From the NCBI RefSeq assembly GCF_041447285.1, contig NZ_JBGMEB010000008.1:105434-169433 (forward strand): 64,000 nucleotides of DNA. The letters are read 5' to 3'. Position numbers and translations under genes: made by a program. The stretch is from Methanomethylovorans sp041447285. GTDB taxonomy: Archaea; Halobacteriota; Methanosarcinia; Methanosarcinales; Methanosarcinaceae. Of the stretch, positions 1-7,981 are shown piece after piece. A model generated the notes under the pieces. It was not told the DNA's origin. It did no database searches and worked only from the letters and a program-made list of their open reading frames with translations. Each line of letters begins with the position of its first letter. Position 1 is the stretch's first letter.

Positions 1-1745
1 CCTCTGCTCTCCATAATGTTTTCCAGAACGTATGAACGACCTGAATATTGGAAAGCATCCTTTGCTGCATCCCAGATGAAAACCTCATTCGTGAGCAATT
101 CTCCAGTTCTTGGATCAACACCTACAATTTCCGTAAGGGATTTGCATCTCCTTACTCTCTCTTCATTCACTTTTACTTGTGCCTGAATAGAAACAATGTC
201 AAGAGCCTGGATCATTATCCTTGGAACGTTGATAGGCGGGTTCTCAAGTCTGTGTACAACAGATTGTACCGAATCTGCATGCATAGTAGAGAATGTAGTA
301 TGACCTGTTGACATTGCCTGGAAAAGTACATACGCTTCTGCTCCACGCACTTCACCCACAAGAATGTATTCAGGCCTTTGTCTAAGAGCTGCTCTTAAAA
401 GCTCATACATCTGAATAGAACCTCTCTCTTCACCTGCAAAGGATTCCCTGGTGACACCTGGTATCCAGTTGGGATGTGAAAGGTTTAGTTCCCTTGTATC
501 TTCAATGGATACTATCTTCATCTCAGGCTGGATGAAAAGAGATACTGCATTCATTGCAGTTGTTTTACCTGATGCTGTACCTCCAACGAATACTATGCTT
601 TTACTCGAATCCACGGCCATCCACAGGTATGCCATCATGGCTGTGGAGAATGTATGGTAATTGACGAGATTTGCCGGTGTTATGGGATTCTCGTTGAACC
701 GTCTTATGGTAAACGTGCTTCCACGGGTGGTAACCTCTCTTCCAAGAGTAAGCTGGATACGTGACCCATCTGGCATTGTCGCATCGAGAAGCGGGTTTGC
801 TATGGATATGTGTCTTCCGCATAACTGAGCAATCCTTATGGCGAAAGCATCGAGCTCATCATCATCAGAGAAGATCACATTCGTGGGCACTGAGTTATAG
901 GATTTGTGGAATACATAGATAGGAGTGTTGGGCCCATCACATGATACATCCTCAAGTCTCATATCGCGCATGAGTGGATCTATTCTTCCAAAACCGAGGA
1001 AGTCCCTGATCAAGTGATACATCACTCTTTCCCTTTTACGGACTGAAATATCTATCTTATATTCTCTTAAATATTTGGTACTATATTCCCTTAGATATTT
1101 TTCAGCACTCTTGTGATCGGTTTCCTTTAAGTTGAGCTCAAGCGTCTCTATCAACTGCTGTTTCATATTTTCCAGCAGTTTCTTTTCCTCTTCGGAAAGC
1201 AGGGGTTCAAGAACCTGATATTGATATTCATGCGTGACAGGATTATATGCAATTCTAATGTAGGCATATGGAGCATTAACCGGATACATCTCTATTTCTT
1301 TGAAATTGCTTCCTTCAGGAACAGCAAAGTCAACGATAGGACCATGTATTGCAATGTTGTATGCCTCTTCAAGTTCCTGTTTATTAGAAATAATATCTAT
1401 CAATCGCTGGTGTAGAGGAACTTCTTTTTCCTCTTCTGTCTTTCCCCCATACTCAACAGCAAATTCCTTGCTATTAATAACGCTTTTTACTTTCTGCTCC
1501 CATTCGGAGCTCTTGTCAAAATCAATACTGTGGTTTGTAATCAATTTGTTATGATCCTCTGCCAGATGAGATTTCAGATCATCTGCAGTCTCATAAGAAT
1601 CAGAATAATTATCTATATCTGAAAGGAGTAGATCAATAGCCTCTTCAGATTTTGAATTCTTATTATGTTTATTGGTTCCTGGAATTGCAGGAAGTGGTAC
1701 TTCTTCTGCATTCCCACCATGTTGGACTCCATCGGCAAGATCCAT
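1..1745 (-). CDS. Type II/IV secretion-system (pilus/archaellum-type) ATPase, C-terminus cut by window edge
   Basis: About 580 residues are readable from an ATG at 1745; the rest lies beyond base 1. The sequence shows a VirB11/GspE/TadA-type hexameric motor ATPase: Walker A GGTASGKT near residue 390, Walker B-like YILVGEVRGAE near 460, and the His motif TTFSTMHADS near 480. These enzymes power assembly of type IV-like pili or archaella from the cytoplasmic face of the membrane. The long acidic N-terminal region of roughly 170 residues is typical of archaeal versions. GAGGT lies 6 nt before the ATG and supports this start. The upstream gene (MinD/ParA ATPase) ends 12 bp away, so the two are probably one transcript, resembling the TadZ/CpaE plus TadA pairing of Tad pili. 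No archaellin or pilin gene is visible, so the exact machine is not determined. Confidence 0.9.
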   Translation of the reverse strand, partial: MDLADGVQHGGNAEEVPLPAIPGTNKHNKNSKSEEAIDLLLSDIDNYSDSYETADDLKSHLAEDHNKLITNHSIDFDKSSEWEQKVKSVINSKEFAVEYGGKTEEEKEVPLHQRLIDIISNKQELEEAYNIAIHGPIVDFAVPEGSNFKEIEMYPVNAPYAYIRIAYNPVTHEYQYQVLEPLLSEEEKKLLENMKQQLIETLELNLKETDHKSAEKYLREYSTKYLREYKIDISVRKRERVMYHLIRDFLGFGRIDPLMRDMRLEDVSCDGPNTPIYVFHKSYNSVPTNVIFSDDDELDAFAIRIAQLCGRHISIANPLLDATMPDGSRIQLTLGREVTTRGSTFTIRRFNENPITPANLVNYHTFSTAMMAYLWMAVDSSKSIVFVGGTASGKTTAMNAVSLFIQPEMKIVSIEDTRELNLSHPNWIPGVTRESFAGEERGSIQMYELLRAALRQRPEYILVGEVRGAEAYVLFQAMSTGHTTFSTMHADSVQSVVHRLENPPINVPRIMIQALDIVSIQAQVKVNEERVRRCKSLTEIVGVDPRTGELLTNEVFIWDAAKDAFQYSGRSYVLENIMESR

Positions 1746-1756
1746 GCTATGACCTC

Positions 1757-2566
1757 TTATTTTTTAGACTGGGAGAAAGGCAACTTAGCACCTGAAAGAC
1801 GTGCTTTTTCAGTTTTTTGCTTTTTTTGGCCTTTTCCCTCTTCAAGTTCAGGTATTTTTATCCCACAGAGTGCGGCTCCAAGCCTGTTCATTGCTATAGA
1901 GATCTCTGAGTATGGATATTTTGTAACCACCGGACTTTTGCCTGTTATACTATTGGGTACACTAACATCCTCAGGCAGCACTTCAAGTATTTTCATATCA
2001 AGTGATTTTGCCAGCTTTTCTCTGTATTGTTCATCGTGTACTGGCACAGTTCTGTTAAGTACCATACCCGTGACTTCTTTTCCTAGTAATGCTGCAATTG
2101 TTTTCATCTTAGAGCCATCTGCAATGGCGGTCATTTCAGGTGTAAGTACCAGTAGAACTTCATTACATAGTTCTATGCAAGTGGCAGTTATGTGGTTCAT
2201 TCCCGTAGGAGTGTCAATAATAATAAATTCAAAATTTGGTGCCATTTCAGATATAACATCTTTGAGCTTGGATGGATCTGCCTTTTTGAATCCCTGCAAG
2301 GATATGCCACAGGGAAGGATTTTAAGGCCGTTAGGTCCGTCGCACAGTGTATCGGTGACATTGGCTTCATCAGCCAATACTTCATGTAGTGTGATCTTAT
2401 TATTCTCCAATCCCAGCATAAGACCTATATTTGCCATGCCAAGGTCAGCATCAATCAAAAGAGTCTTTTTTGCAAGACCGGCAAGTGCTGCTGCCAGATT
2501 GACAGCAAACATGCTTTTACCAGTTCCTCCTTTTCCGGAAGTTATTGTGTATATTTTGGCAGCCAT
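1757..2566 (-). CDS. MinD/ParA-family P-loop ATPase
   Basis: 269 residues from ATG 2566; an in-frame ATG at 2587 would add seven residues and neither start has a good ribosome site. The deviant Walker A KGGTGKS sits at residues 12-18, followed by the switch region LLIDADLGMANIGLMLG and the Walker B stretch IIIDTPTGMNH. These are marks of the MinD/FleN/CpaE branch of the SIMIBI class, which places other machines in the cell. The C-terminus is lysine-rich and shows no obvious amphipathic MinD membrane helix. It lies directly upstream of the secretion ATPase gene, so a role in positioning or regulating that pilus-like machine is a reasonable inference. Confidence 0.88.
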   Translation of the reverse strand: MAAKIYTITSGKGGTGKSMFAVNLAAALAGLAKKTLLIDADLGMANIGLMLGLENNKITLHEVLADEANVTDTLCDGPNGLKILPCGISLQGFKKADPSKLKDVISEMAPNFEFIIIDTPTGMNHITATCIELCNEVLLVLTPEMTAIADGSKMKTIAALLGKEVTGMVLNRTVPVHDEQYREKLAKSLDMKILEVLPEDVSVPNSITGKSPVVTKYPYSEISIAMNRLGAALCGIKIPELEEGKGQKKQKTEKARLSGAKLPFSQSKK

Positions 2567-2684
2567 CTTATTCACAACTTTGATCATCTATTCTTACTTT
2601 CAGTTCAAACTTTATACAAAGAATTAGGCAATATAAATATAAAAAGATAACTATAAAATAAAGGCTATTGAATTACGCTCAAGC

Positions 2685-2693
2685 TATATATAG
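2685..2693 (+). promoter_or_regulatory. TATA box of tsr3
   Basis: TATATATAG lies with its centre about 24 bp before the ATG at 2713. No Shine-Dalgarno sequence precedes that ATG, so the transcript is probably leaderless. Confidence 0.5.
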
Positions 2694-2712
2694 GAAATTC
2701 CATCAACAACGT

Positions 2713-3234
2713 ATGGAACAAAGCAAGTCAAGAGAGGTTCGTTTATATCTTTATCATGCAGGACAGTGTGATCCCAAAAAATGCACTGGTAGGAAAATGG
2801 TACGCTTCAATCTCGCTCGCTTGGTTGAGAAAGTAAATGCTATTCCCAGAGGTTCTATCCTTCTTGATCCGATGGCTGAAAAAGCTCTCTCTCCGGCTGA
2901 TAACGTCAAAAAAGGGCTTACTGTACTTGACTGTTCCTGGGAACATGTGGAATCTGTTTTTCCCCAGTTACTCATGCTTGACCTGCAGCACCGTGCTTTA
3001 CCATATCTTGTTGCGGGTAATCCGGTTAACTTTGGCCGCCCTTTCAAACTTACATCCGTGGAAGCTTTTGCCGCTTCTTTATACATACTTGGATATAAAG
3101 AGCAAGCTGCTTCTATACTTTCCAAGTTCAACTGGGGACATACGTTTCTGGAGCTTAACCACGAACCTCTGGAAGAATACTCCATGGCCAAAGACAGTAT
3201 GGAAATACTTAACATCCAGTCCGAATATATATAA
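2713..3234 (+). CDS. tsr3: 16S rRNA aminocarboxypropyltransferase Tsr3-like (DUF367)
   Basis: 173 residues from ATG 2713. The protein matches the Tsr3 family in order and length: the N-terminal HAGQCDPKKCTGRKM segment (RLI-like domain), then LDCSWEHVE and the downstream NPVNFGRPFKLTSVEAFAA region that holds the SAM-binding core. Tsr3 transfers the aminocarboxypropyl group of SAM to a modified uridine in small-subunit rRNA. A longer TTG-start reading from 2668 is possible but would place the start upstream of the TATA box, so 2713 is preferred. It is followed 30 bp later by the LOG-like gene. Confidence 0.88.
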   Translation: MEQSKSREVRLYLYHAGQCDPKKCTGRKMVRFNLARLVEKVNAIPRGSILLDPMAEKALSPADNVKKGLTVLDCSWEHVESVFPQLLMLDLQHRALPYLVAGNPVNFGRPFKLTSVEAFAASLYILGYKEQAASILSKFNWGHTFLELNHEPLEEYSMAKDSMEILNIQSEYI

Positions 3235-3264
3235 AAGTAATCACTACTGGGGGGAGGGTAACAT

Positions 3265-3720
3265 ATGGTAAAAATGCAGGTAGGAGTAATAGGCGGCGGG
3301 GTCTGTGACAATAAAACAGAGATGATAGCTGAAGAAATAGGCCGTGAACTGGCTTTGCGTGGTGTGACTCTGATATGCGGAGGATTGGGCGGTGTCATGG
3401 AGGCCTCTGCTCGTGGGGCAAAACGTCAAGGGGGAACTACCATAGGCATCCTCCCAGGTAATAGCCGAGAAGACGCCAACAGGTACATTGACTTCCAAAT
3501 AGTCACTAATATGGGGCATGCACGCAATGCCATTATTGCTGCATCTTCTGATGTTTTGATCGCTGTTGGTGGTGAGTACGGTACTCTTTCAGAAATTGCC
3601 ATAGCCCTTAAAATGGGAAAGACGGTTGTTGTTATTGAAAGCAAATGGGGTATTGAGGGAACCATCAAGGCCACTGATCCCCAAGAGGCTGTAGATTTTG
3701 CATTGAATGCAATTCCATAA
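3265..3720 (+). CDS. LOG/TIGR00725-family protein (Rossmann-like nucleotide-binding)
   Basis: 151 residues, preceded by the purine-rich ribosome site GGGGGGAGGG. The protein begins VGVIGGGVCDN and contains GGLGGVMEASARGA and the VGGEYGTLSEIA segment, which corresponds to the PGGxGT phosphoribohydrolase motif of the lysine-decarboxylase-like (LOG) family. Characterised members hydrolyse nucleoside 5'-monophosphates such as cytokinin ribotides, but for this short subfamily the substrate is unknown. It shares orientation with tsr3 and is convergent with exonuclease III. Confidence 0.8.
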   Translation: MVKMQVGVIGGGVCDNKTEMIAEEIGRELALRGVTLICGGLGGVMEASARGAKRQGGTTIGILPGNSREDANRYIDFQIVTNMGHARNAIIAASSDVLIAVGGEYGTLSEIAIALKMGKTVVVIESKWGIEGTIKATDPQEAVDFALNAIP

Positions 3721-3757
3721 AAAAAAGCAGTTCTTAACCATTTTTCTGCTATCCAAT

Positions 3758-4531
3758 TCATATTTCAAGTTCTATCCCAATAGGGCAATGATCTGAACCC
3801 ATGATTTCCGACAGGATAAAAGAAGACTTTATGTTATCCTTCAAGTTATCACTGGCAAAGAAGTAATCTATTCTCCAGCCAACATTTCTTTCTCTGGCCT
3901 TTGTTTTCATATCCCACCAGGTATACTTGCCGGACTGGTCGTTGAACATGCGCAAAGTGTCCAGGTAGCCATGATCTATCAATTTATCTATCCAGGCTCT
4001 TTCCTGAGGCAGGAATCCGGAAACTTTCTCATTCTCCTTGGGGCGTGCCAGGTCTATTTCTTTATGTGCTGTATTCACATCTCCACAAATTATGAGCTTC
4101 TTGCCCTGTGCTTTAAGAGCATCCAGACGTTCCAGGAACATGTCATAAAATTCCATTTTAAAATCAAGCCTCTCCCTGGAGGCTTTACCATTAGGGAAGT
4201 ACACATTAAAAAGCATGAACTCCCCATAATCCGAGGTTAAGATTCTCCCTTCTGTATCAAACTTTTCAATTCCTACTTCATGGCTGATCTCTTTTGGCTC
4301 TTGTCTGGTGTAGAGGCCCACTCCGCTATATCCTTTCTTTTCTGCAGAAGAGAAATACGCTTTATATCCATCCACATGTCTTAGGTTTGAAGGTAACTGG
4401 TCTTCCTGTGCTTTTGTTTCCTGGAGACAGAGGATATCTGGTTGATGTGTTGTGAAAATGTCCATAAATCCCTTTTTGTACGCAGCACGAAGGCCATTGA
4501 CATTCCATGAAAGTATCTTGATGCGGCTCAT
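3758..4531 (-). CDS. xth: Exodeoxyribonuclease III / AP endonuclease
   Basis: 257 residues. It has the whole exonuclease III/Ape1 pattern: ILSWNVNGLRAA at the N-terminus, DILCLQETKAQ (metal-binding Glu), GYSGVGLYTR, ICGDVNTAHKEIDLA (catalytic Asp-x-Asn), NVGWRIDYFFAS and the C-terminal GSDHCPIGIEL with the catalytic Asp-His. It acts in base-excision repair by cutting abasic sites. It is a single gene, convergent with the LOG-like gene and separated from the fur-type gene by a 319-bp divergent spacer. Confidence 0.95.
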   Translation of the reverse strand: MSRIKILSWNVNGLRAAYKKGFMDIFTTHQPDILCLQETKAQEDQLPSNLRHVDGYKAYFSSAEKKGYSGVGLYTRQEPKEISHEVGIEKFDTEGRILTSDYGEFMLFNVYFPNGKASRERLDFKMEFYDMFLERLDALKAQGKKLIICGDVNTAHKEIDLARPKENEKVSGFLPQERAWIDKLIDHGYLDTLRMFNDQSGKYTWWDMKTKARERNVGWRIDYFFASDNLKDNIKSSFILSEIMGSDHCPIGIELEI

Positions 4532-4763
4532 CTTTTATCCAGGTTCCATTGTACAGGTGGATATATAAACTGAACCTTTGAAAGCAATTTTTGTTATTAC
4601 TATTCCAGAGAGCTAAGTAAAAATGTTTTATTCATGATCTGCTAAATTTCATAGGTAATGTAAGAAGATATTTGCTGTCAAGGTCAAGTACTTACGACCT
4701 AAAGTTCAATGTTTGAAGTGAAAATCAGTTTTATCTAATACGAACTATCAATTGAACGAAATT

Positions 4764-4786
4764 CTTAAATAATAATGAATATCATT
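4764..4786 (+). promoter_or_regulatory. Promoter with Fur-box-like palindrome before the fur-type gene
   Basis: A TATA-like TTAAATAATA (4764-4773) overlaps the palindrome AATGAATATCATT (4774-4786; perfect 5-bp arms AATGA/TCATT around ATA). A palindrome of this base composition at the core promoter fits autoregulation by the downstream Fur/PerR protein. The 319-bp spacer 4532-4850 shows no other gene. Confidence 0.45.
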
Positions 4787-4850
4787 TAGAATTGGATATC
4801 ATCTATATCCAGACAAAAATGCCTTCAAGGCAGGTACAGGTGTAATTGTA

Positions 4851-5264
4851 ATGGATACCATAGGGGAAGCAGATATGAAATACACTAACCAGCGTGTGGA
4901 GATAATCGCTTTCCTGCGTGAACACAAAGGTCATCCTACTGTTGATGAAGTTTATGATGGTGTCAGGAAAAAACTGACTCGCATCAGCAAGGCTACGGTT
5001 TATAAAAACCTGAAGTTCCTTTCTCAGAAAGGGTTACTTGAGGAGGTGAATGTAAAAGGGGTCACAAGGTTTGAAGCAAATTTTGTACCACATCATCATC
5101 TGATCTGCAGAAAGTGTGGAAAGATGGATGACTTTCAGTCAGAAAAATTGTTCGACTATTCAATGAAAATAGCCGAGGATATAGAAGGATTCAGTATTGA
5201 TTCAATGAGTACTAATTTCTATGGGACATGTAAACAATGCAAGGAGGAGAATAGAAATGGATGA
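4851..5264 (+). CDS. Fur/PerR-family metal-dependent transcription regulator
   Basis: 137 residues from ATG 4851 (AGGTG nearby), or 129 from ATG 4875, which also has a GGGGA site. The N-terminal winged helix (TNQRVEIIAFLREH, then ISKATVYKNLKFLSQKGLLEEV) is followed by the dimerisation domain with the metal motif PHHHLICRKCG and a second pair CKQC near the end, giving the four-Cys structural zinc site. It overlaps the peroxiredoxin gene by 8 bp and heads the block with peroxiredoxin and ferritin-like protein. That context favours a PerR-like peroxide or iron sensor, but the sequence cannot decide between Fur and PerR. Confidence 0.9.
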   Translation: MDTIGEADMKYTNQRVEIIAFLREHKGHPTVDEVYDGVRKKLTRISKATVYKNLKFLSQKGLLEEVNVKGVTRFEANFVPHHHLICRKCGKMDDFQSEKLFDYSMKIAEDIEGFSIDSMSTNFYGTCKQCKEENRNG

Positions 5265-5934
5265 AGAAAGAGTAACTATGCCTTTAATAGGCGACGATGC
5301 ACCGAAGTTCACAGCAAAGACCACAATGGGCGAGATCAAGTTCCCGGAAGATTACAAAGGCAAATGGGTAATCCTGTTCAGTCACCCTGCTGATTTCACA
5401 CCGGTTTGTACTACTGAATTCATGACCTTTGCTTCTATGCAGGATGAATTCAAGAAACTCAACACAGAGCTTATTGGTCTTTCCATCGACAGTGTATATG
5501 CGCACATTGCATGGCTCCGTACCATCAAAGAGAAGATCGAGTTCAGGGGCATGAAGAATGTAGAGGTCACTTTCCCGGTTATCGAAGACCTGAGGATGGA
5601 CGTTGCCAAGAAATTCGGAATGGTGCAACCAAATGCTTCTAACACACAGGCAGTAAGAGCAGTTTTCATCATTGACCCAAAAGCAAAGGTAAGAGCCGTT
5701 CTTTACTATCCACTGTCTAACGGCAGGAACATGGCCGAGATCAAGAGATTGCTCCTGGCTATGCAGAAATCAGATGCTGAAGGAATTGCAACTCCTGCAA
5801 ACTGGCAGCCTGGAGAAGATGTCATAATCCCGCCACCGGGGTCATGCGGCGTTGCAAAAGAGCGTGTTGAGAAGAAGGAAGAAGGTAAGTATTGCCTGGA
5901 TTGGTTCATCTGCTTTAAGAAAGAATCTAAGTGA
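5257..5934 (+). CDS. Peroxiredoxin (archaeal Prx6/thioredoxin-peroxidase type)
   Basis: 225 residues from ATG 5257, fixed by AAGGAGGAG at 5241-5249. The peroxidatic cysteine is in FTPVCTTEF, and GDDAPKF, the conserved arginine region and the long C-terminal arm (PPPGSCGVAKERVEKKEEG, then CLDWFICF) match the archaeal Prx6-like enzymes, in which C-terminal cysteines act in resolution. It reduces hydrogen peroxide and organic peroxides in the cytoplasm. The coding start lies inside the end of the fur-type gene, implying translational coupling and shared control. Confidence 0.95.
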   Translation: MDEERVTMPLIGDDAPKFTAKTTMGEIKFPEDYKGKWVILFSHPADFTPVCTTEFMTFASMQDEFKKLNTELIGLSIDSVYAHIAWLRTIKEKIEFRGMKNVEVTFPVIEDLRMDVAKKFGMVQPNASNTQAVRAVFIIDPKAKVRAVLYYPLSNGRNMAEIKRLLLAMQKSDAEGIATPANWQPGEDVIIPPPGSCGVAKERVEKKEEGKYCLDWFICFKKESK

Positions 5935-5966
5935 ATGTTTCCTTTGTAAAGTGGAGTTGATAAAAA

Positions 5967-6464
5967 ATGGGAACTAAAGGAATAGAGATCCTTGGGATAA
6001 ATGTTGATGAACTTGTAGCTAAACTGAACAGGGCATTAGCTGATGAATGGTATGCCTACTATCAGTACTGGGTAGGGGCAAAAGTAATCAAAGGCCCCAT
6101 GAAGGAGGAAGCAGCTGCGGAACTTATCCAGCACGCAGCTGATGAGCTAAGGCATGCCGACATGCTTGCCACCAGGATCATTCAGCTTGGTGGAACACCA
6201 GTGCTGTCCCCTGCAGACTGGGACAAGCTTTCACACTGTGGTTATGACGCTCCCAAAGACCCCTTTGTGAAAAAGATACTTGAACAGAACATCAAGGGTG
6301 AGCAGTGCGCTATCCAGGTATACAATGGCATCCTTCAGATGGTCAAGGATAAAGATCCTGTGACCTACAACATAGTGCTCCAGATCCTTACAGATGAGAT
6401 TGAGCATGAGGATGACCTGCAGGCAGTGATGGAAGATATCGAGCTATTGCAGCGCAGAGATTGA
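5967..6464 (+). CDS. Ferritin-like di-iron protein (Dps-like/DPSL type)
   Basis: 165 residues, all helical, with repeated carboxylate-histidine iron ligands: ADEWYAYY, ADELRHADM, then TDEIEHEDDL. Two cysteines (SHCGYD and GEQCAI) are placed as in the Dps-like thioferritins, where a cysteine pair lies near the di-iron site. Such proteins oxidise and store iron while consuming peroxide. The gene lies 32 bp after the peroxiredoxin gene in the same direction, so iron sequestration and peroxide removal are probably co-expressed. A bacterioferritin assignment is the main alternative. Confidence 0.85.
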   Translation: MGTKGIEILGINVDELVAKLNRALADEWYAYYQYWVGAKVIKGPMKEEAAAELIQHAADELRHADMLATRIIQLGGTPVLSPADWDKLSHCGYDAPKDPFVKKILEQNIKGEQCAIQVYNGILQMVKDKDPVTYNIVLQILTDEIEHEDDLQAVMEDIELLQRRD

Positions 6465-6466
6465 TA

Positions 6467-6512
6467 GTATAAAGGCTCCTGACCATTAAAGGTCAGAACC
6501 TTTCCTTTATTG
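6467..6512 (+). terminator. Hairpin terminator after the ferritin-like gene
   Basis: Arms AAAGGCTCCTGACC and GGTCAGAACCTTT pair with small bulges around a short ATTAAA loop and are followed by CCTTTATTGTTGTT. The position just after the stop separates the Fur-Prx-ferritin unit from cydAB. Confidence 0.5.
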
Positions 6513-6662
6513 TTGTTATAAGCTTTATGTCACTCTAGTTGAAAACATGGTTTAAAAATTACAATATGACACAATATAATTTGGGTGGAATAGATGTGGA
6601 GTTACAATCTGGTTATCTGGATTGTGATTATTGACAAATTAATTAACAAATGAGGGATAAGA

Positions 6663-7979
6663 TTGGTTGAGTTGCTTTTATTAAGCCGGCTTCAGTTCGC
6701 TCTAACAGTTGCATTTCATTTCCTGTTCGTTCCATTAACACTGGGACTTGCATTGTTAGTAGCCACCATGGAGACGGTATACTACAAGAATAAAGATGAA
6801 ACCTGGCGGAAGATGGCCGATTTCTGGGGCCGGATATTCAAGATTAACTTTGCAATAGGTCTTGTTACAGGACTTGCAATGACTTTCCAGTTTGGAACGA
6901 ACTGGGGTGCTTATTCTGAGTTCATGGGTGATGTCTTTGGACCACCTTTGGCAGTGGAAGCATTATTGGCTTTCTTCCTTGAAGGCACTTTCTTTGGTGC
7001 ATGGATATTCCTTGACCGCAACCGTCAGAAACTAAAGGCCTTTTCCATGTGGATGGTCGCTCTGGGTACTAACATATCTGCATTGTGGATCATCACAGCA
7101 AATGGGTTTATGCAAAATCCCGTAGGCTATGAGATGGCAGCTGATGGAAGCAAGGTTATAATGACAGATTTCATTGCTCTCCTTACAAACAGTTATGTAT
7201 GGTACATGCTGGTGCATACTTTGCTTTCAGCATATCTGCTGACTGCGTTCCTGATAATGGGGATCTGTGCATACCATTTCCTTAAAAAGAACAACAATGA
7301 CGTATTCAGGAAGTCTTTCAGCATAGCGGTTATCGTAGCACTAGTTACTGCAGTCTTGCTTCCGGTTCTTGGTCATGGTTATGCACAATACGTTGTTGAG
7401 GTCCAGCCTGCAAAGGGGGCAGCAATGGATGCAGTATGGGAAACAGGATCCTCAGTACCCATGTATCTGATACAGGTACCGGATGCAAGTACTGGTTCTA
7501 ACAGTATCGAATTACTGGGAATTCCGGGTTTTGCAAGCTTCCTGTATACTGGAAGTTTCAGTGGAACAATTACAGGACTTAACCAGCTACCTCAGGACGA
7601 ATTGCCGCCTGTTGGAATGGTATTCTGGAGTTTCAAGTTGATGACAATACTAGGCTTTATTTTCATTGCAGAGGCTCTTGCAGGCTTATATCTGCAAAAG
7701 TCAGGAAAACTGTACATGTCAGATAAATATCTGAAGCTGCTGATGTGGTCGATTCCTCTTCCATATATTGCCATAACTGCTGGCTGGATCGTAGCTGAAG
7801 TAGGAAGGCAGCCCTGGATAGTATACGGGCTATTGAAGACAGCTAATGGTATATCCTCAGTTCCGCTATCAGATGTATTGTTAAGTATTCTTCTGATCAG
7901 TGGATTTTATCTTGCATTGATAGTCTTTGAAATATACCTTATAAAGAAAACCGTGGTTAATGCCATAGGAGTTGAGTGA
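6663..7979 (+). CDS. cydA: Cytochrome bd quinol oxidase subunit I
   Basis: 438 residues from TTG 6663, supported by GAGGG about 8 nt before it. Ligands match cytochrome bd: His19 in FHFLFVP (high-spin haem), the acidic pair in VEALLAFFLEGTFFG, the TM block MVALGTNISALWIITANGFMQNPVG (written here as two adjoining stretches in the protein), VHTLLSAY with the second haem histidine, and EVGRQPW near the C-terminus. The quinol-binding loop is short. The enzyme reduces oxygen to water at the membrane without pumping protons. In methanogens it is thought to protect against oxygen, presumably using methanophenazine-level electrons. cydB overlaps or abuts its stop. Confidence 0.95.
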   Translation: MVELLLLSRLQFALTVAFHFLFVPLTLGLALLVATMETVYYKNKDETWRKMADFWGRIFKINFAIGLVTGLAMTFQFGTNWGAYSEFMGDVFGPPLAVEALLAFFLEGTFFGAWIFLDRNRQKLKAFSMWMVALGTNISALWIITANGFMQNPVGYEMAADGSKVIMTDFIALLTNSYVWYMLVHTLLSAYLLTAFLIMGICAYHFLKKNNNDVFRKSFSIAVIVALVTAVLLPVLGHGYAQYVVEVQPAKGAAMDAVWETGSSVPMYLIQVPDASTGSNSIELLGIPGFASFLYTGSFSGTITGLNQLPQDELPPVGMVFWSFKLMTILGFIFIAEALAGLYLQKSGKLYMSDKYLKLLMWSIPLPYIAITAGWIVAEVGRQPWIVYGLLKTANGISSVPLSDVLLSILLISGFYLALIVFEIYLIKKTVVNAIGVE

Positions 7980-7981
7980 AT

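Noticed and set aside
1665..2627. 320-codon plus-strand frame opposite the MinD/ParA gene
   Set aside because: It is the antisense shadow of a clear ATPase; composition is Ser/Phe-rich without any recognisable domain.
2754..3398. 214-codon minus-strand frame across tsr3
   Set aside because: Runs over two well-supported plus-strand genes and lacks any family signature.
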